Shown: piece by piece, positions 26,123-33,601 of the stretch | Numbering within the stretch: the stretch's first letter is position 1 | Layout of the letters: each line of letters opens with the position of its first letter | Source of the DNA: Clostridia bacterium | GTDB taxonomy: Bacteria > Bacillota_A > Clostridia > Christensenellales > Aristaeellaceae | Assembly: GCA_017525805.1 (NCBI GenBank) | Contig: JAFXSH010000027.1 | Coordinates: 1 to 64,000 of the forward strand | DNA length: 64,000 bases | Direction: 5' to 3' | Notes under the pieces: model-generated | What the model saw: only the letters and a program-made list of their open reading frames with translations | Databases searched by the model: none | Told to the model about the DNA's origin: nothing | Position numbers and translations under genes: made by a program

Positions 26123-26170
26123 GGAAATACGCTCCTTTCCTTTTTCGGCGGCGATAAGCCGCATCGGAAA

Positions 26171-26201
26171 CAGTATGCGCGAAAATCACGCTTGCCATGC
26201 A
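26171..26201 (-). promoter_or_regulatory. Sigma-G-like promoter of the DUF1540 operon
   Basis: On the minus strand TGCATG, 18-base spacer, CATACTG, differing from the sigma-G consensus TGMATA-N18-CATACTA by one base in each box. It lies about 49 bases upstream of the DUF1540 ATG and overlaps the divergent queT promoter region. Confidence 0.6.
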
Positions 26202-26217
26202 GGCGGATTTATGATAA

Positions 26218-26320
26218 AGTAACGTCCTGCCGACTGTATTCGGCAGCGGATGACGCGCGGAAAACCGCGCCACCCATCCGAAAAAACAGGATGCGCAAAA
26301 AGCCATCCTCACGAAAGGAG
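26218..26320 (+). promoter_or_regulatory. Structured 5' leader of queT, candidate preQ1 riboswitch
   Basis: The roughly 100-base leader folds by eye into hairpin CTGCCGA/TCGGCAG (26227-26246); a nested helix GGATG/CATCC (26248-26279) around GCGCGG-AAAA-CCGCGC; and GGATG/CATCC (26289-26308). The last arm, CATCCTC, can alternatively pair with AAGGAG, the queT ribosome binding site at 26315-26320. Mutually exclusive pairings over a translation start indicate control of initiation. QueT family genes are known targets of preQ1 riboswitches (classes II and III). The sequence does not let me assign a class. A weak promoter (TTGCCA-N17-TAAAGT, from 26193) precedes it. Confidence 0.5.
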
Positions 26321-26328
26321 ATTTTGAC

Positions 26329-26820
26329 ATGAAGAAGAACGCGTTCAATGTCAAAACCTTGTGTATGGGCGGAGCCATCGCCGCGCTGTATGTGGTGCTG
26401 ACGCTGGTGGCCCAGGCGTTTGGCCTGGCCAGCGGCGCCATTCAGGTCCGCCTTTCCGAAGCGCTCACCATCCTGCCCTGCTTCACCTTCTCGACGGTGC
26501 CGGGCCTCACGGTGGGCTGCGTGCTTGCCAACCTGATCACGGGCTGCGCCATGTGGGACGTGGTGTTCGGAAGCCTTGCCACGCTGATCGGCGCAATCGG
26601 CACCCGGCTGCTCAAGAAAAAGCCCATGCTTGCCTGGATCCCCCCGGTGCTGAGCAACGCCATCATCGTGCCCATTGTGCTGCAAAAGGTGTACGGCGTG
26701 CCGGATTCTTTCTGGTACCTCATGCTGACGGTGGGTGCGGGCGAAGTGATCGCCTGCGGCGTTCTGGGCCTGGCGCTGTATAAAGCGCTTGAAAAATTGC
26801 CCAAAAGCATCATGGAATGA
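26329..26820 (+). CDS. queT: QueT-family queuosine-precursor transporter
   Basis: 163 residues with about five hydrophobic helices. The segment LASGAIQVRLSEALTILPCFTF near residues 35-57 and GCVLANLITGCAMWDVVFGSLATLIGA near 64-90 are characteristic of the QueT (DUF988) family, the S component of an ECF-type transporter thought to bring in preQ1 or related queuosine precursors for tRNA modification. No ECF ATPase genes are adjacent, so it would use a shared energising module elsewhere. RBS AAAGGAG lies within a folded leader. A terminator follows 8 bases after the stop. Confidence 0.9.
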   Translation: MKKNAFNVKTLCMGGAIAALYVVLTLVAQAFGLASGAIQVRLSEALTILPCFTFSTVPGLTVGCVLANLITGCAMWDVVFGSLATLIGAIGTRLLKKKPMLAWIPPVLSNAIIVPIVLQKVYGVPDSFWYLMLTVGAGEVIACGVLGLALYKALEKLPKSIME

Positions 26821-26827
26821 ATCTTTG

Positions 26828-26861
26828 AGCGCGGAGCCCGAAAACGGCTTCGCGCTTTTTG
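26828..26861 (+). terminator. Intrinsic terminator of queT
   Basis: AGCGCGGAGCC pairs with GGCTTCGCGCT (one mismatch) around a 7-base loop and is followed by TTTTT. Confidence 0.8.
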
Positions 26862-26880
26862 CCGCTTTTTCTCGGAATGC

Positions 26881-26909
26881 TTGTCAAAACGCGTTTTATA
26901 TGGTAAAAT
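26881..26909 (+). promoter_or_regulatory. Sigma-A promoter of the plsX operon
   Basis: TTGTCA, 17-base spacer, TAAAAT, 40 bases upstream of the plsX ATG. Confidence 0.75.
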
Positions 26910-26949
26910 AGCATGTCTCTTTATGAGCCTTTGGTTATGGAGGAACACC

Positions 26950-27957
26950 ATGATCCACATTTATCTGGACGCCATGGGCGGCGACAACGCACCCCAGTGC
27001 GCCATCGACGGAGCCAAGGAAGCCCTTCGGGCGGACAAGGATTTGAAAATCACCCTGGGCGGGCCCAAGGCGGAGATTGAAAAGCTGCTCACGGACTGCG
27101 ACGATATCCGGGACCGGCTGGAAATCGACGACTGTACCGAAATCATCACCAATCACGACGCGCCGGTGATGGCCATCCGGCAGAAGAAGCAGTCTGCCCA
27201 GGTGAAGGGCATGCTGCTGGTGCGTGAAGGCGGAGCCGACGGCTTCGTTTCCGCCGGGAGCACCGGGGCCACGCTGGCGGGCGGCATGTTCCGCCTGGGC
27301 CGTATCGAGGGCGTGGAACGTCCCGCACTGGCGCCGCTTTTGCCCAATGGCAAGGGCTTTTTCTGCCTCATTGACTGCGGGGCCAACGTGGACTGTCTGC
27401 CCCAGTACCTGCCCCAGTTCGGGGTCATGGGCGCGGCGTACCTGAAAGCCGTGCGCGGTGTCGATAACCCCCGGGTGGGCCTGGTCAACATCGGCGCTGA
27501 AGCCGAAAAGGACAACGCCCTGGCAAAAGCCGCCTATCCCCTGATGGAAAAAGCGCCATTCAACTTTGTGGGCAACATCGAGGGCCGGGACATCACCGCC
27601 GACATGGCCGACGTGGTGGTGTGCGACGGTTTCTCCGGCAACCTGATCCTGAAATTCATGGAAGGCGTGGCGGGCACCCTGCTGGGCATGATCAAAAAGG
27701 AAATCTACGCCGACACCATGAGCAAAATTGGCGGCCTGCTTGCCAAGCCAGCCTTTAAGCGCGTGAAAAAAGCCATGGATTACACCGAAGTGGGCGGCGC
27801 TCCCCTGCTGGGCGTCAAAGGCGTGGTGGTCAAGGCCCACGGCTCCAGCAACGCCCACGCTATCGCCTGCGCGATCCGCCAGGCCGTGCTGATGGTACGG
27901 AAAAACCTGGTTGAATCCATAGAAAAAGAAATATCCAAGCAATTGCAAGCAGAATAA
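26950..27957 (+). CDS. plsX: Phosphate acyltransferase PlsX
   Basis: 335 residues from the ATG at 26950, preceded by TGGAGGAA. The N-terminal YLDAMGGDNAP and the downstream SAGSTGATLAGG, NIGAEAEKDN and CDGFSGNLILKFMEG segments are diagnostic. PlsX converts acyl-ACP to acyl-phosphate, the donor for PlsY in phospholipid synthesis. It is followed at once by acpP, rnc, smc and ftsY, the standard Firmicute order. The promoter at 26881-26909 likely drives the group. No FapR gene is in the cluster, and no FapR gene or operator was identified. Confidence 0.95.
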   Translation: MIHIYLDAMGGDNAPQCAIDGAKEALRADKDLKITLGGPKAEIEKLLTDCDDIRDRLEIDDCTEIITNHDAPVMAIRQKKQSAQVKGMLLVREGGADGFVSAGSTGATLAGGMFRLGRIEGVERPALAPLLPNGKGFFCLIDCGANVDCLPQYLPQFGVMGAAYLKAVRGVDNPRVGLVNIGAEAEKDNALAKAAYPLMEKAPFNFVGNIEGRDITADMADVVVCDGFSGNLILKFMEGVAGTLLGMIKKEIYADTMSKIGGLLAKPAFKRVKKAMDYTEVGGAPLLGVKGVVVKAHGSSNAHAIACAIRQAVLMVRKNLVESIEKEISKQLQAE

Positions 27958-27971
27958 AGGAGGATGCAACA

Positions 27972-28199
27972 ATGGTATACGAAACGGTAGCCGGCATGAT
28001 CGCCAAGCAGCTGAAAATGGACGTGAAGGACGTAACCCCCGACAAGCGTCTGGTGGAAGACCTGAAAGCGGACAGCGCCAACGTGATGGTGCTGATCATG
28101 GACTTGGAGGACGCTTTCAATATGACGGTGGACGACACCGCCATCACCACCCTGCGCACCGTGGGCGACGTGGTCAAGTACATCGAAGCCAATCAATAA
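27972..28199 (+). CDS. acpP: Acyl carrier protein
   Basis: 75 residues, acidic. The phosphopantetheine serine is Ser35 in KADSANVMVLIMDLE; many ACPs have DSLD here, and DSAN is a variant I have seen in Clostridia. The C-terminal TVGDVVKYIEAN matches ACP helix IV. It carries acyl chains for fatty-acid synthesis and supplies PlsX. RBS AGGAGG lies 14 bases after the plsX stop. Confidence 0.95.
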   Translation: MVYETVAGMIAKQLKMDVKDVTPDKRLVEDLKADSANVMVLIMDLEDAFNMTVDDTAITTLRTVGDVVKYIEANQ

Positions 28200-28219
28200 T
28201 TCCAAAAACAAATTACGCC

Positions 28220-28245
28220 GGGGGCGGATGCGGCCATCCGCCCCC
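28220..28245 (+). other. Perfect 11-bp hairpin in the rnc leader
   Basis: GGGGGCGGATG pairs perfectly with CATCCGCCCCC around the loop CGGC, between acpP and rnc. No U-tract follows, so it is not a normal terminator. It could be an RNA-processing or stabilising element, possibly a target of RNase III itself. Confidence 0.6.
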
Positions 28246-28275
28246 GAAGATTGCTTAAAGAAGGTTGCGAAAAAC

Positions 28276-28938
28276 ATGGCGGATTACGCGGCATTGGAAC
28301 AGGCCATCGGCCATTCCTTCCGGAAACCGGCGCTGCTGAAACAGGCGCTGACGCATCCATCCCTGGGCCACGGGCATAACCAGCGGTTGGAATTTTTGGG
28401 CGACGCCGTGCTGGAGCTGTGCGTAAGCGAAAAAATCTACGAGCGGCACCCGGAAATGCACGAAGGGGCCATGACGCGCCTTAGGCAAAAGCTGGTGCGG
28501 GAAGAAAAATTGGCGGAGGCCGCCCGGCAGGTGAACTTGGGCCAGGCCCTGCGCATGGACAAAAGCTGCGAAACCGGCGGCGGTCGGGAAAACCCTTCCG
28601 TGCTGTGCGATACCTTTGAGGCGGTGCTGGCCGCCGTGTATTTGGACGGGGGGCTTTCCGCCGCCCGGGAAATGGTGCTGCGCCTCATCGGCGACTGTTC
28701 CGAAACCGGAGAGACCGACGCCAAGAGCGCCCTGCAGGAATACGTGCAGGCCCAGGGCCGGGAAATGCCCACCTACGAGATTTTAGGGGAAGAGGGCCCG
28801 CCCCACGACCGGATATTCACCGCCGCCGTGTATTTAGAGGGCGTGGAAGCCGCCCAAGGAAAAGGCACCAGCAAAAAGCGCGCTGAGCAGGAGGCCGCCG
28901 CCGCCGCGCTGAACACATTGAAGCGTTCGGGGGAATAA
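28276..28938 (+). CDS. rnc: Ribonuclease III
   Basis: 220 residues from the ATG at 28276 (AAAGAAGG upstream). The signature NQRLEFLGDAVLE (about 35-47) supplies the catalytic acidic residues; the second acidic site is in CDTFEAVLAAVYLDGG (about 113-128). A double-stranded-RNA-binding domain fills about 150-218 (SALQEYVQAQG...GTSKKRAEQEAAAAAL). It cleaves double-stranded RNA in rRNA and mRNA maturation. It lies 7 bases before smc and downstream of the 28220-28245 hairpin, which might be an autoregulatory target. Confidence 0.95.
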   Translation: MADYAALEQAIGHSFRKPALLKQALTHPSLGHGHNQRLEFLGDAVLELCVSEKIYERHPEMHEGAMTRLRQKLVREEKLAEAARQVNLGQALRMDKSCETGGGRENPSVLCDTFEAVLAAVYLDGGLSAAREMVLRLIGDCSETGETDAKSALQEYVQAQGREMPTYEILGEEGPPHDRIFTAAVYLEGVEAAQGKGTSKKRAEQEAAAAALNTLKRSGE

Positions 28939-28945
28939 GGGAAGC

Positions 28946-31900
28946 ATGCACCTTAAAAAACTGGAAATCCATGGGTTCAAATCCTTTGCCGACCGGACGG
29001 AAATCGTGTTCAACCAGGGCATCACCGGCATCGTAGGGCCCAACGGCTCGGGGAAAAGCAACATCGGCGACGCGGTGCGCTGGGTGCTGGGCGAGCAGAG
29101 CGCCAAGGTGCTGCGCGGTGCGAAAATGGAGGACGTGATCTTCAACGGCACAGCCAAACGCAAGGCGGCGTCTTACTGCGAAGTAAACTTAGTCTTTGAA
29201 AACGAGGACGGCGCCCTGAAATCCAATTTCGCCGAGGTCATGGTCACCCGACGGGTCTACCGAAACGGCGACAGCGAATATTACCTGAATAAAACGGCCT
29301 GCCGCTTAAAGGATATCTTAGAACTGTTCCGCGATACCGGCATCGGGCGGGAGGGCTATTCCCTCATCGGCCAGGGCCGCATCGACGAAATTCTGTCCGT
29401 CAAGAGCGAGGACCGCCGCCAGGTATTCGAGGAAGCCGCCGGGGTGATGACCTACCGGGTCCGCAAGGAGGACGCGGAAAGGAAGCTGGCCCGCACCAGG
29501 GACAATTTGAGCCGGGTCAACGATATTTTGGAGGAGCTTTCCTCCCGGGTGGAGCCCCTGGAAAAGCAGGCGGCCATCGCCAAGGAATATTTGGAGTTGG
29601 CGGAGCGCTTAAAGCACCTGGAAATCAACATTTTCCTGATCCGCCACGATAAAGTGAAGGATCGCATCGCTGCCCTGGATAAGACCATCGAGGGCCTCAA
29701 GGACGTGCTGCTGCACCACGAGGCGCGGCTCAACGAAAACGCCGCCGAACGGGAAAAGTTAGAGGAAGCCGCCGCCCTGCTGGAGCAGGAATTGGCGGAG
29801 GCCCGTAAATGCCACCTTCAAGCGGGCGACACCCTGCACGAGATGCAGTCCGCCCGGGACCGCACCGCCCACCAGATCGAATCCGGGAAGGAAAACTTGG
29901 AACGGGTGGACGGGGAAATCAAGGACACGCTCCGCAGGCAAAAGGAACTGCAAGCCCTGTTTGACCAGGGCGAAGAGGACGCCCAAAAAAGCGGCGCGGC
30001 CCTGCAAAAAGCCCAGGACGAACTGACGGAAGAACAGCGGAAGCTGGATCAATACCTTGGGGACGTGCAGCGGCAGGAAGACATCCTGGACCGGCACAAG
30101 GCGGATATCCTGACCGCCATGAACCGCCTGTCCGACGCCCGGAACCAGCAGGCCCGGCAGCAGGCCATCGCTGCCCAGATGAAGAACCGCCTGTCTGAAA
30201 TCGAACAGAGCATCAAGGAAGGCGGGGAAAAACAGCAGGCTTTGACAAGCGCTCTCCGCGCTGCCGAGCAGTCGGCCAAGCAGGTGGACGAGGGGCTGGA
30301 GCAGCTCAAAAACGACGCCGTGCGGACGGAAGCCAACCTGCGCGCCCTCACCCAGGAAACTCAGGAAAAGGCCGAAAAGGCCCAAAGCCTGAACGCAAAA
30401 TGTCAGGGGGACGTTAGCCGCCTAAAGCTGCTGGAAGAAATGAGCCGGGAAATGGAGGGCTACAGCCAGTCCGTCCGCAAGGCCCTTTCCTTTGCCCAGG
30501 GGGATTCCTCCGTCCGGGGCGTGGTAGCAAGGCTCATGCAGGTGCCCAAAGACCTGGAAACCGCCATCGATATGGTACTGGGCGGGGCACTGCAAAATAT
30601 CGTCACCGAGGACGAGGAAGCCGCCAAGCGGATGATCGATTATCTGCGCAACAACCGCTTGGGGCGGGCCACCTTCCTGCCCATGACGTCCGTCAAAAGC
30701 CGGGTGCTGACCAATGAGGAACGCCGCCTGCTTTCCATGCCGGGATGCTTGGGCGTAGCCAGCGAATTGATTTCCTACGCCCCGGAGTATCGGGGCATCA
30801 TGGAAAACCTGCTGGGCCGCACCGTTATCGCGGAGGATTTGGACAGCGGCATTCCCATCATGCGGGCGGGCCGCCACGCTTTCCGCCTGGTGACGCTCGC
30901 CGGGGACGTAATGCATTCCGGCGGCTCCATGACCGGCGGCACGGCCCAGAAAAGCGCCGTCAGCCTGCTGGGCCGGGAGCGCGAAATCAAGGAGATGCGG
31001 GAGGCTCTGGCCGCGGAGCAAAAGGAACTGCGAGAGCTGCGGGAGCAGCTGACCGCCATGCAGGCCCGGCGCGAGGACTTAAAGCGCCTGTGCAACGAGG
31101 CCATGGAGCGGGTGCACCAGGAGGAAATCGCCTCCGCCAGGGAGCAGGAGCGGGTGTTCAACGCCAAGGCGGAGCTGACCGCCGCCTCCCAGCAATTGGA
31201 GCGCACCCGGGCCGCCCGGGATCAGCTGAACGAAAGCATCGAAGAAATCCAGCGCGACCTGGCTCAAGCCCAAACCCTGGCCCAGAACGAAACTATCGAC
31301 CGGGAGGCCATGGACCAGAAAACCGAGGCCCTGCAAAAAGCCCTGTTCTCCGTCCGGGAGCAGGCCGACGCCCAGCGGGACCGGGTGACCAAAATGCGCC
31401 TGCAATTCGCCGAGCTTTCCTACGCCCTGGACACCTTAAAGCGGGACAAGGCCCGGCGGGATCAGGAAAACGCCCAGCTGACCGGCGCTTTAGAGCAATT
31501 GCGCCGGGAGCACGACAGCCGGGAAGCCCAGCTTCGGGAAGCGGAGGAAGCGCTCAAAGAGCAGGAAAAAGCCTGCCGCGCCCAGGAGGCGCTGGCGGCA
31601 AAGGAAAAAGTCCAGGCCGACGCCCTGGATACCCGCCGGCAGGAGCTGGCCGCCAAGGAACGGGAATCCGTGCGGCTGAGCGAGGAAATCCATAAAGCCT
31701 ACGACGATGACAGCACGAAGCTGCACCGCACCGAATTGAGCCATGACCGGGCGGAAAACGACTTAAAGGTCATGACCGACCACATTTTCAACACCTACGA
31801 CCTCACCTACGCCATGGCGGAGGACCTGCGCTGCGAAGGACCCTTCGATCTCTCCGGGAGCGAAAAAGAGGCGGCAGAGCTGCGGGGCCGCATCCGGGAG

Positions 31901-32503
31901 ATGGGGCCCGTAAACGTGGGGGCCATCGAAGAGTACGCCGCCACCAAGGAGCGCTTCGACGGCCTCACCGCCCAGCAGCAGGACCTGACCAAGGCGGAAA
32001 ACGATCTGCAAACGCTGATCACCCGGCTGCTCAGCCAAATGGAAAAGCAGTTCGTGGCCGAATTCGACAAGTTGGGCGTGTTTTTCAAGGAAACCTTCGC
32101 CCGGCTGTTCGGCGGCGGGTACGCGGAGCTGAAGCTCACCGACCCAGACGACGCCCTGAACTGCGGCATCGAGATTATCGCCCAGCCCCCCGGAAAGAAA
32201 CTGCAGCTTTTGAGCCTGCTGTCCGGCGGCGAGCGGGCCTTGACCGCCATCGCCATCCTGTTCGCCATGCTGAAACTAAAGCCCACGCCCTTCTGCATCT
32301 TGGACGAGATCGAAGCGGCCCTGGACGAGGCGAACATCGGCTATTTCGCCGATTACCTGTGCGAGTACGCCCACACCACCCAATTCGTGGTGGTCACCCA
32401 CCGCAAAGGCACCATGGAAAGGTGCGACGCGCTGTACGGCGTAGCCATGCAGGAGAAGGGCGTCAGCGGCATGGTTTCGGTGAACTTGCAGGACTATGAA
32501 TGA
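28946..32503 (+). CDS. smc: Chromosome segregation SMC ATPase
   Basis: 1185 residues, full length. Walker A GPNGSGKSN (31-39) and the Q-loop region lie in the N-terminal head, then a coiled coil (about 170-500), a hinge domain (about 520-640: VVARLMQVPKDLETAIDMVLGG...GGSMTGG), a second coiled coil (about 660-1000), and the C-terminal head with signature LSGGERALTAIA (about 1090) and Walker B FCILDEIEAALDEAN. The protein forms the condensin core with ScpA/ScpB, which are not in this window. It starts 7 bases after rnc; RBS AAGGGAAG. Confidence 0.96.
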   Translation: MHLKKLEIHGFKSFADRTEIVFNQGITGIVGPNGSGKSNIGDAVRWVLGEQSAKVLRGAKMEDVIFNGTAKRKAASYCEVNLVFENEDGALKSNFAEVMVTRRVYRNGDSEYYLNKTACRLKDILELFRDTGIGREGYSLIGQGRIDEILSVKSEDRRQVFEEAAGVMTYRVRKEDAERKLARTRDNLSRVNDILEELSSRVEPLEKQAAIAKEYLELAERLKHLEINIFLIRHDKVKDRIAALDKTIEGLKDVLLHHEARLNENAAEREKLEEAAALLEQELAEARKCHLQAGDTLHEMQSARDRTAHQIESGKENLERVDGEIKDTLRRQKELQALFDQGEEDAQKSGAALQKAQDELTEEQRKLDQYLGDVQRQEDILDRHKADILTAMNRLSDARNQQARQQAIAAQMKNRLSEIEQSIKEGGEKQQALTSALRAAEQSAKQVDEGLEQLKNDAVRTEANLRALTQETQEKAEKAQSLNAKCQGDVSRLKLLEEMSREMEGYSQSVRKALSFAQGDSSVRGVVARLMQVPKDLETAIDMVLGGALQNIVTEDEEAAKRMIDYLRNNRLGRATFLPMTSVKSRVLTNEERRLLSMPGCLGVASELISYAPEYRGIMENLLGRTVIAEDLDSGIPIMRAGRHAFRLVTLAGDVMHSGGSMTGGTAQKSAVSLLGREREIKEMREALAAEQKELRELREQLTAMQARREDLKRLCNEAMERVHQEEIASAREQERVFNAKAELTAASQQLERTRAARDQLNESIEEIQRDLAQAQTLAQNETIDREAMDQKTEALQKALFSVREQADAQRDRVTKMRLQFAELSYALDTLKRDKARRDQENAQLTGALEQLRREHDSREAQLREAEEALKEQEKACRAQEALAAKEKVQADALDTRRQELAAKERESVRLSEEIHKAYDDDSTKLHRTELSHDRAENDLKVMTDHIFNTYDLTYAMAEDLRCEGPFDLSGSEKEAAELRGRIREMGPVNVGAIEEYAATKERFDGLTAQQQDLTKAENDLQTLITRLLSQMEKQFVAEFDKLGVFFKETFARLFGGGYAELKLTDPDDALNCGIEIIAQPPGKKLQLLSLLSGGERALTAIAILFAMLKLKPTPFCILDEIEAALDEANIGYFADYLCEYAHTTQFVVVTHRKGTMERCDALYGVAMQEKGVSGMVSVNLQDYE

Positions 32504-32505
32504 CA

Positions 32506-32599
32506 AAGCGTGGAGTGTGGAGTTTTATAATGAATATCCGCTCTGCTTCCGTAAATTCAGCGAGCATATGGTATTTCCACTATATATAACTCCACGCTT
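32506..32599. repeat. Terminal-inverted-repeat element, copy 1 (94 bp)
   Basis: AAGCGTGGAG at the left end is the exact complement of CTCCACGCTT at the right end. Inside are TTTTATAATG near the left and TTTCCACTATATATAACTCC near the right. The right half closely resembles that of copy 3 (CACTATCCATAACTCCGCGCT). It lies between smc and ftsY and has no coding capacity. Confidence 0.65.
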
Positions 32600-32631
32600 A
32601 TCAATTGCCGACTGTTAAGGAGGGAATAAAA

Positions 32632-33537
32632 TTGGGTTTCTTTCAGCGCTTAAAGGATGGTTTGTTCAAGACCCGCAGCGGGCTGACCGACAAGGTGGAC
32701 GAGCTGGTCAAAAATACCCGCGTCATTGACGATGATTTTTACGACGAGCTGACCGATATCCTGATCCTGGCGGACGTGGGCATGGCCGCCACCACGGACA
32801 TCATGGAAAAATTAAAGGCCCGGGTCAATGAACAGAAACTCAAGGACGCGGACCAGGCCAAGGAAATTTTCAAGCAGATTTTGGTGGAGGAAATGAACAT
32901 TCCCCGGCCCAACCTGCGCTGGCCCATGGTGATGTTCGTGGTGGGCGTCAACGGCGTGGGCAAAACCACCACTATCGGTAAGCTTGCCCTGCGCTTCCAG
33001 GAAATCGGCCGCAGCGTGATGCTGGCCGCCGCCGATACCTTCCGCGCCGCCGCCGACGAGCAGCTGGCCATCTGGGCCGATCGCGCCAAGGTGCCCATCA
33101 TCCGGGGCAAGGAGGGCGGCGACCCCGCCGCCGTGGTGTACGACGCGGTGCAGAGCGCCAAGGCGCATAAAACCGACCTGCTGATCGTGGACACAGCGGG
33201 CCGCCTGCATAACAAAAAGAACCTGATGGACGAACTGGGCAAAATGCGCCGCATCATCGACCGGGAATATCCCGAAGCCGAAATGCGCTGCATGCTGGTG
33301 CTGGACGCCACCACAGGCCAGAACGGCATCCAGCAGGCCAAGCAGTTCAAGGAAGCCGCCGAAATCAACGGCATCGTGCTCACCAAACTGGACGGCACCG
33401 CCAAGGGCGGCGTGGCCATCGCTATCCGCAAGGAACTGAACATCCCCGTGTGGTACATCGGCGTGGGCGAGGGCATCGACGACTTGCAGGCATTCGACGC
33501 CAAGGAGTTTGTGAACGCTCTGTTTGGAGAAACGTAA
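32632..33537 (+). CDS. ftsY: Signal recognition particle receptor FtsY
   Basis: 301 residues from a TTG start at 32632, chosen because AAGGAGGG lies 8 bases upstream and the protein then begins with the usual GFFQRLKDGL. There is no acidic A domain, as in many Firmicutes. NG domain: G1 GVNGVGKTTT (about 105-114), G2 DTFRAAADEQL, G3 DTAGRLHNKKNLMDEL, G4 TKLDGTAKGG, and the C-terminal GVGEGIDDLQAF. It docks SRP-ribosome complexes to SecYEG at the membrane. It follows smc in the conserved order and is closed by a terminator. Confidence 0.95.
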   Translation: MGFFQRLKDGLFKTRSGLTDKVDELVKNTRVIDDDFYDELTDILILADVGMAATTDIMEKLKARVNEQKLKDADQAKEIFKQILVEEMNIPRPNLRWPMVMFVVGVNGVGKTTTIGKLALRFQEIGRSVMLAAADTFRAAADEQLAIWADRAKVPIIRGKEGGDPAAVVYDAVQSAKAHKTDLLIVDTAGRLHNKKNLMDELGKMRRIIDREYPEAEMRCMLVLDATTGQNGIQQAKQFKEAAEINGIVLTKLDGTAKGGVAIAIRKELNIPVWYIGVGEGIDDLQAFDAKEFVNALFGET

Positions 33538-33557
33538 TAAAAAACATATTCCGAATG

Positions 33558-33587
33558 CCGCGCGGTCAGTTTGGCCGCGCGGTTTTT
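33558..33587 (+). terminator. Intrinsic terminator of ftsY
   Basis: CCGCGCGGTCA pairs with TGGCCGCGCGG (one mismatch) around a short loop and is followed by TTTTT. Confidence 0.85.
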
Positions 33588-33601
33588 GAAACATGGCTGG
33601 T

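Noticed and set aside
28220..28245. Intrinsic terminator between acpP and rnc
   Set aside because: Strong stem but no U-tract follows, and the downstream genes are closely spaced.
30745..31695. Plus-strand 316-codon open frame inside the SMC gene
   Set aside because: Proline/Gly/Arg-rich composition typical of a shadow frame; SMC coiled-coil reading explains the region fully.
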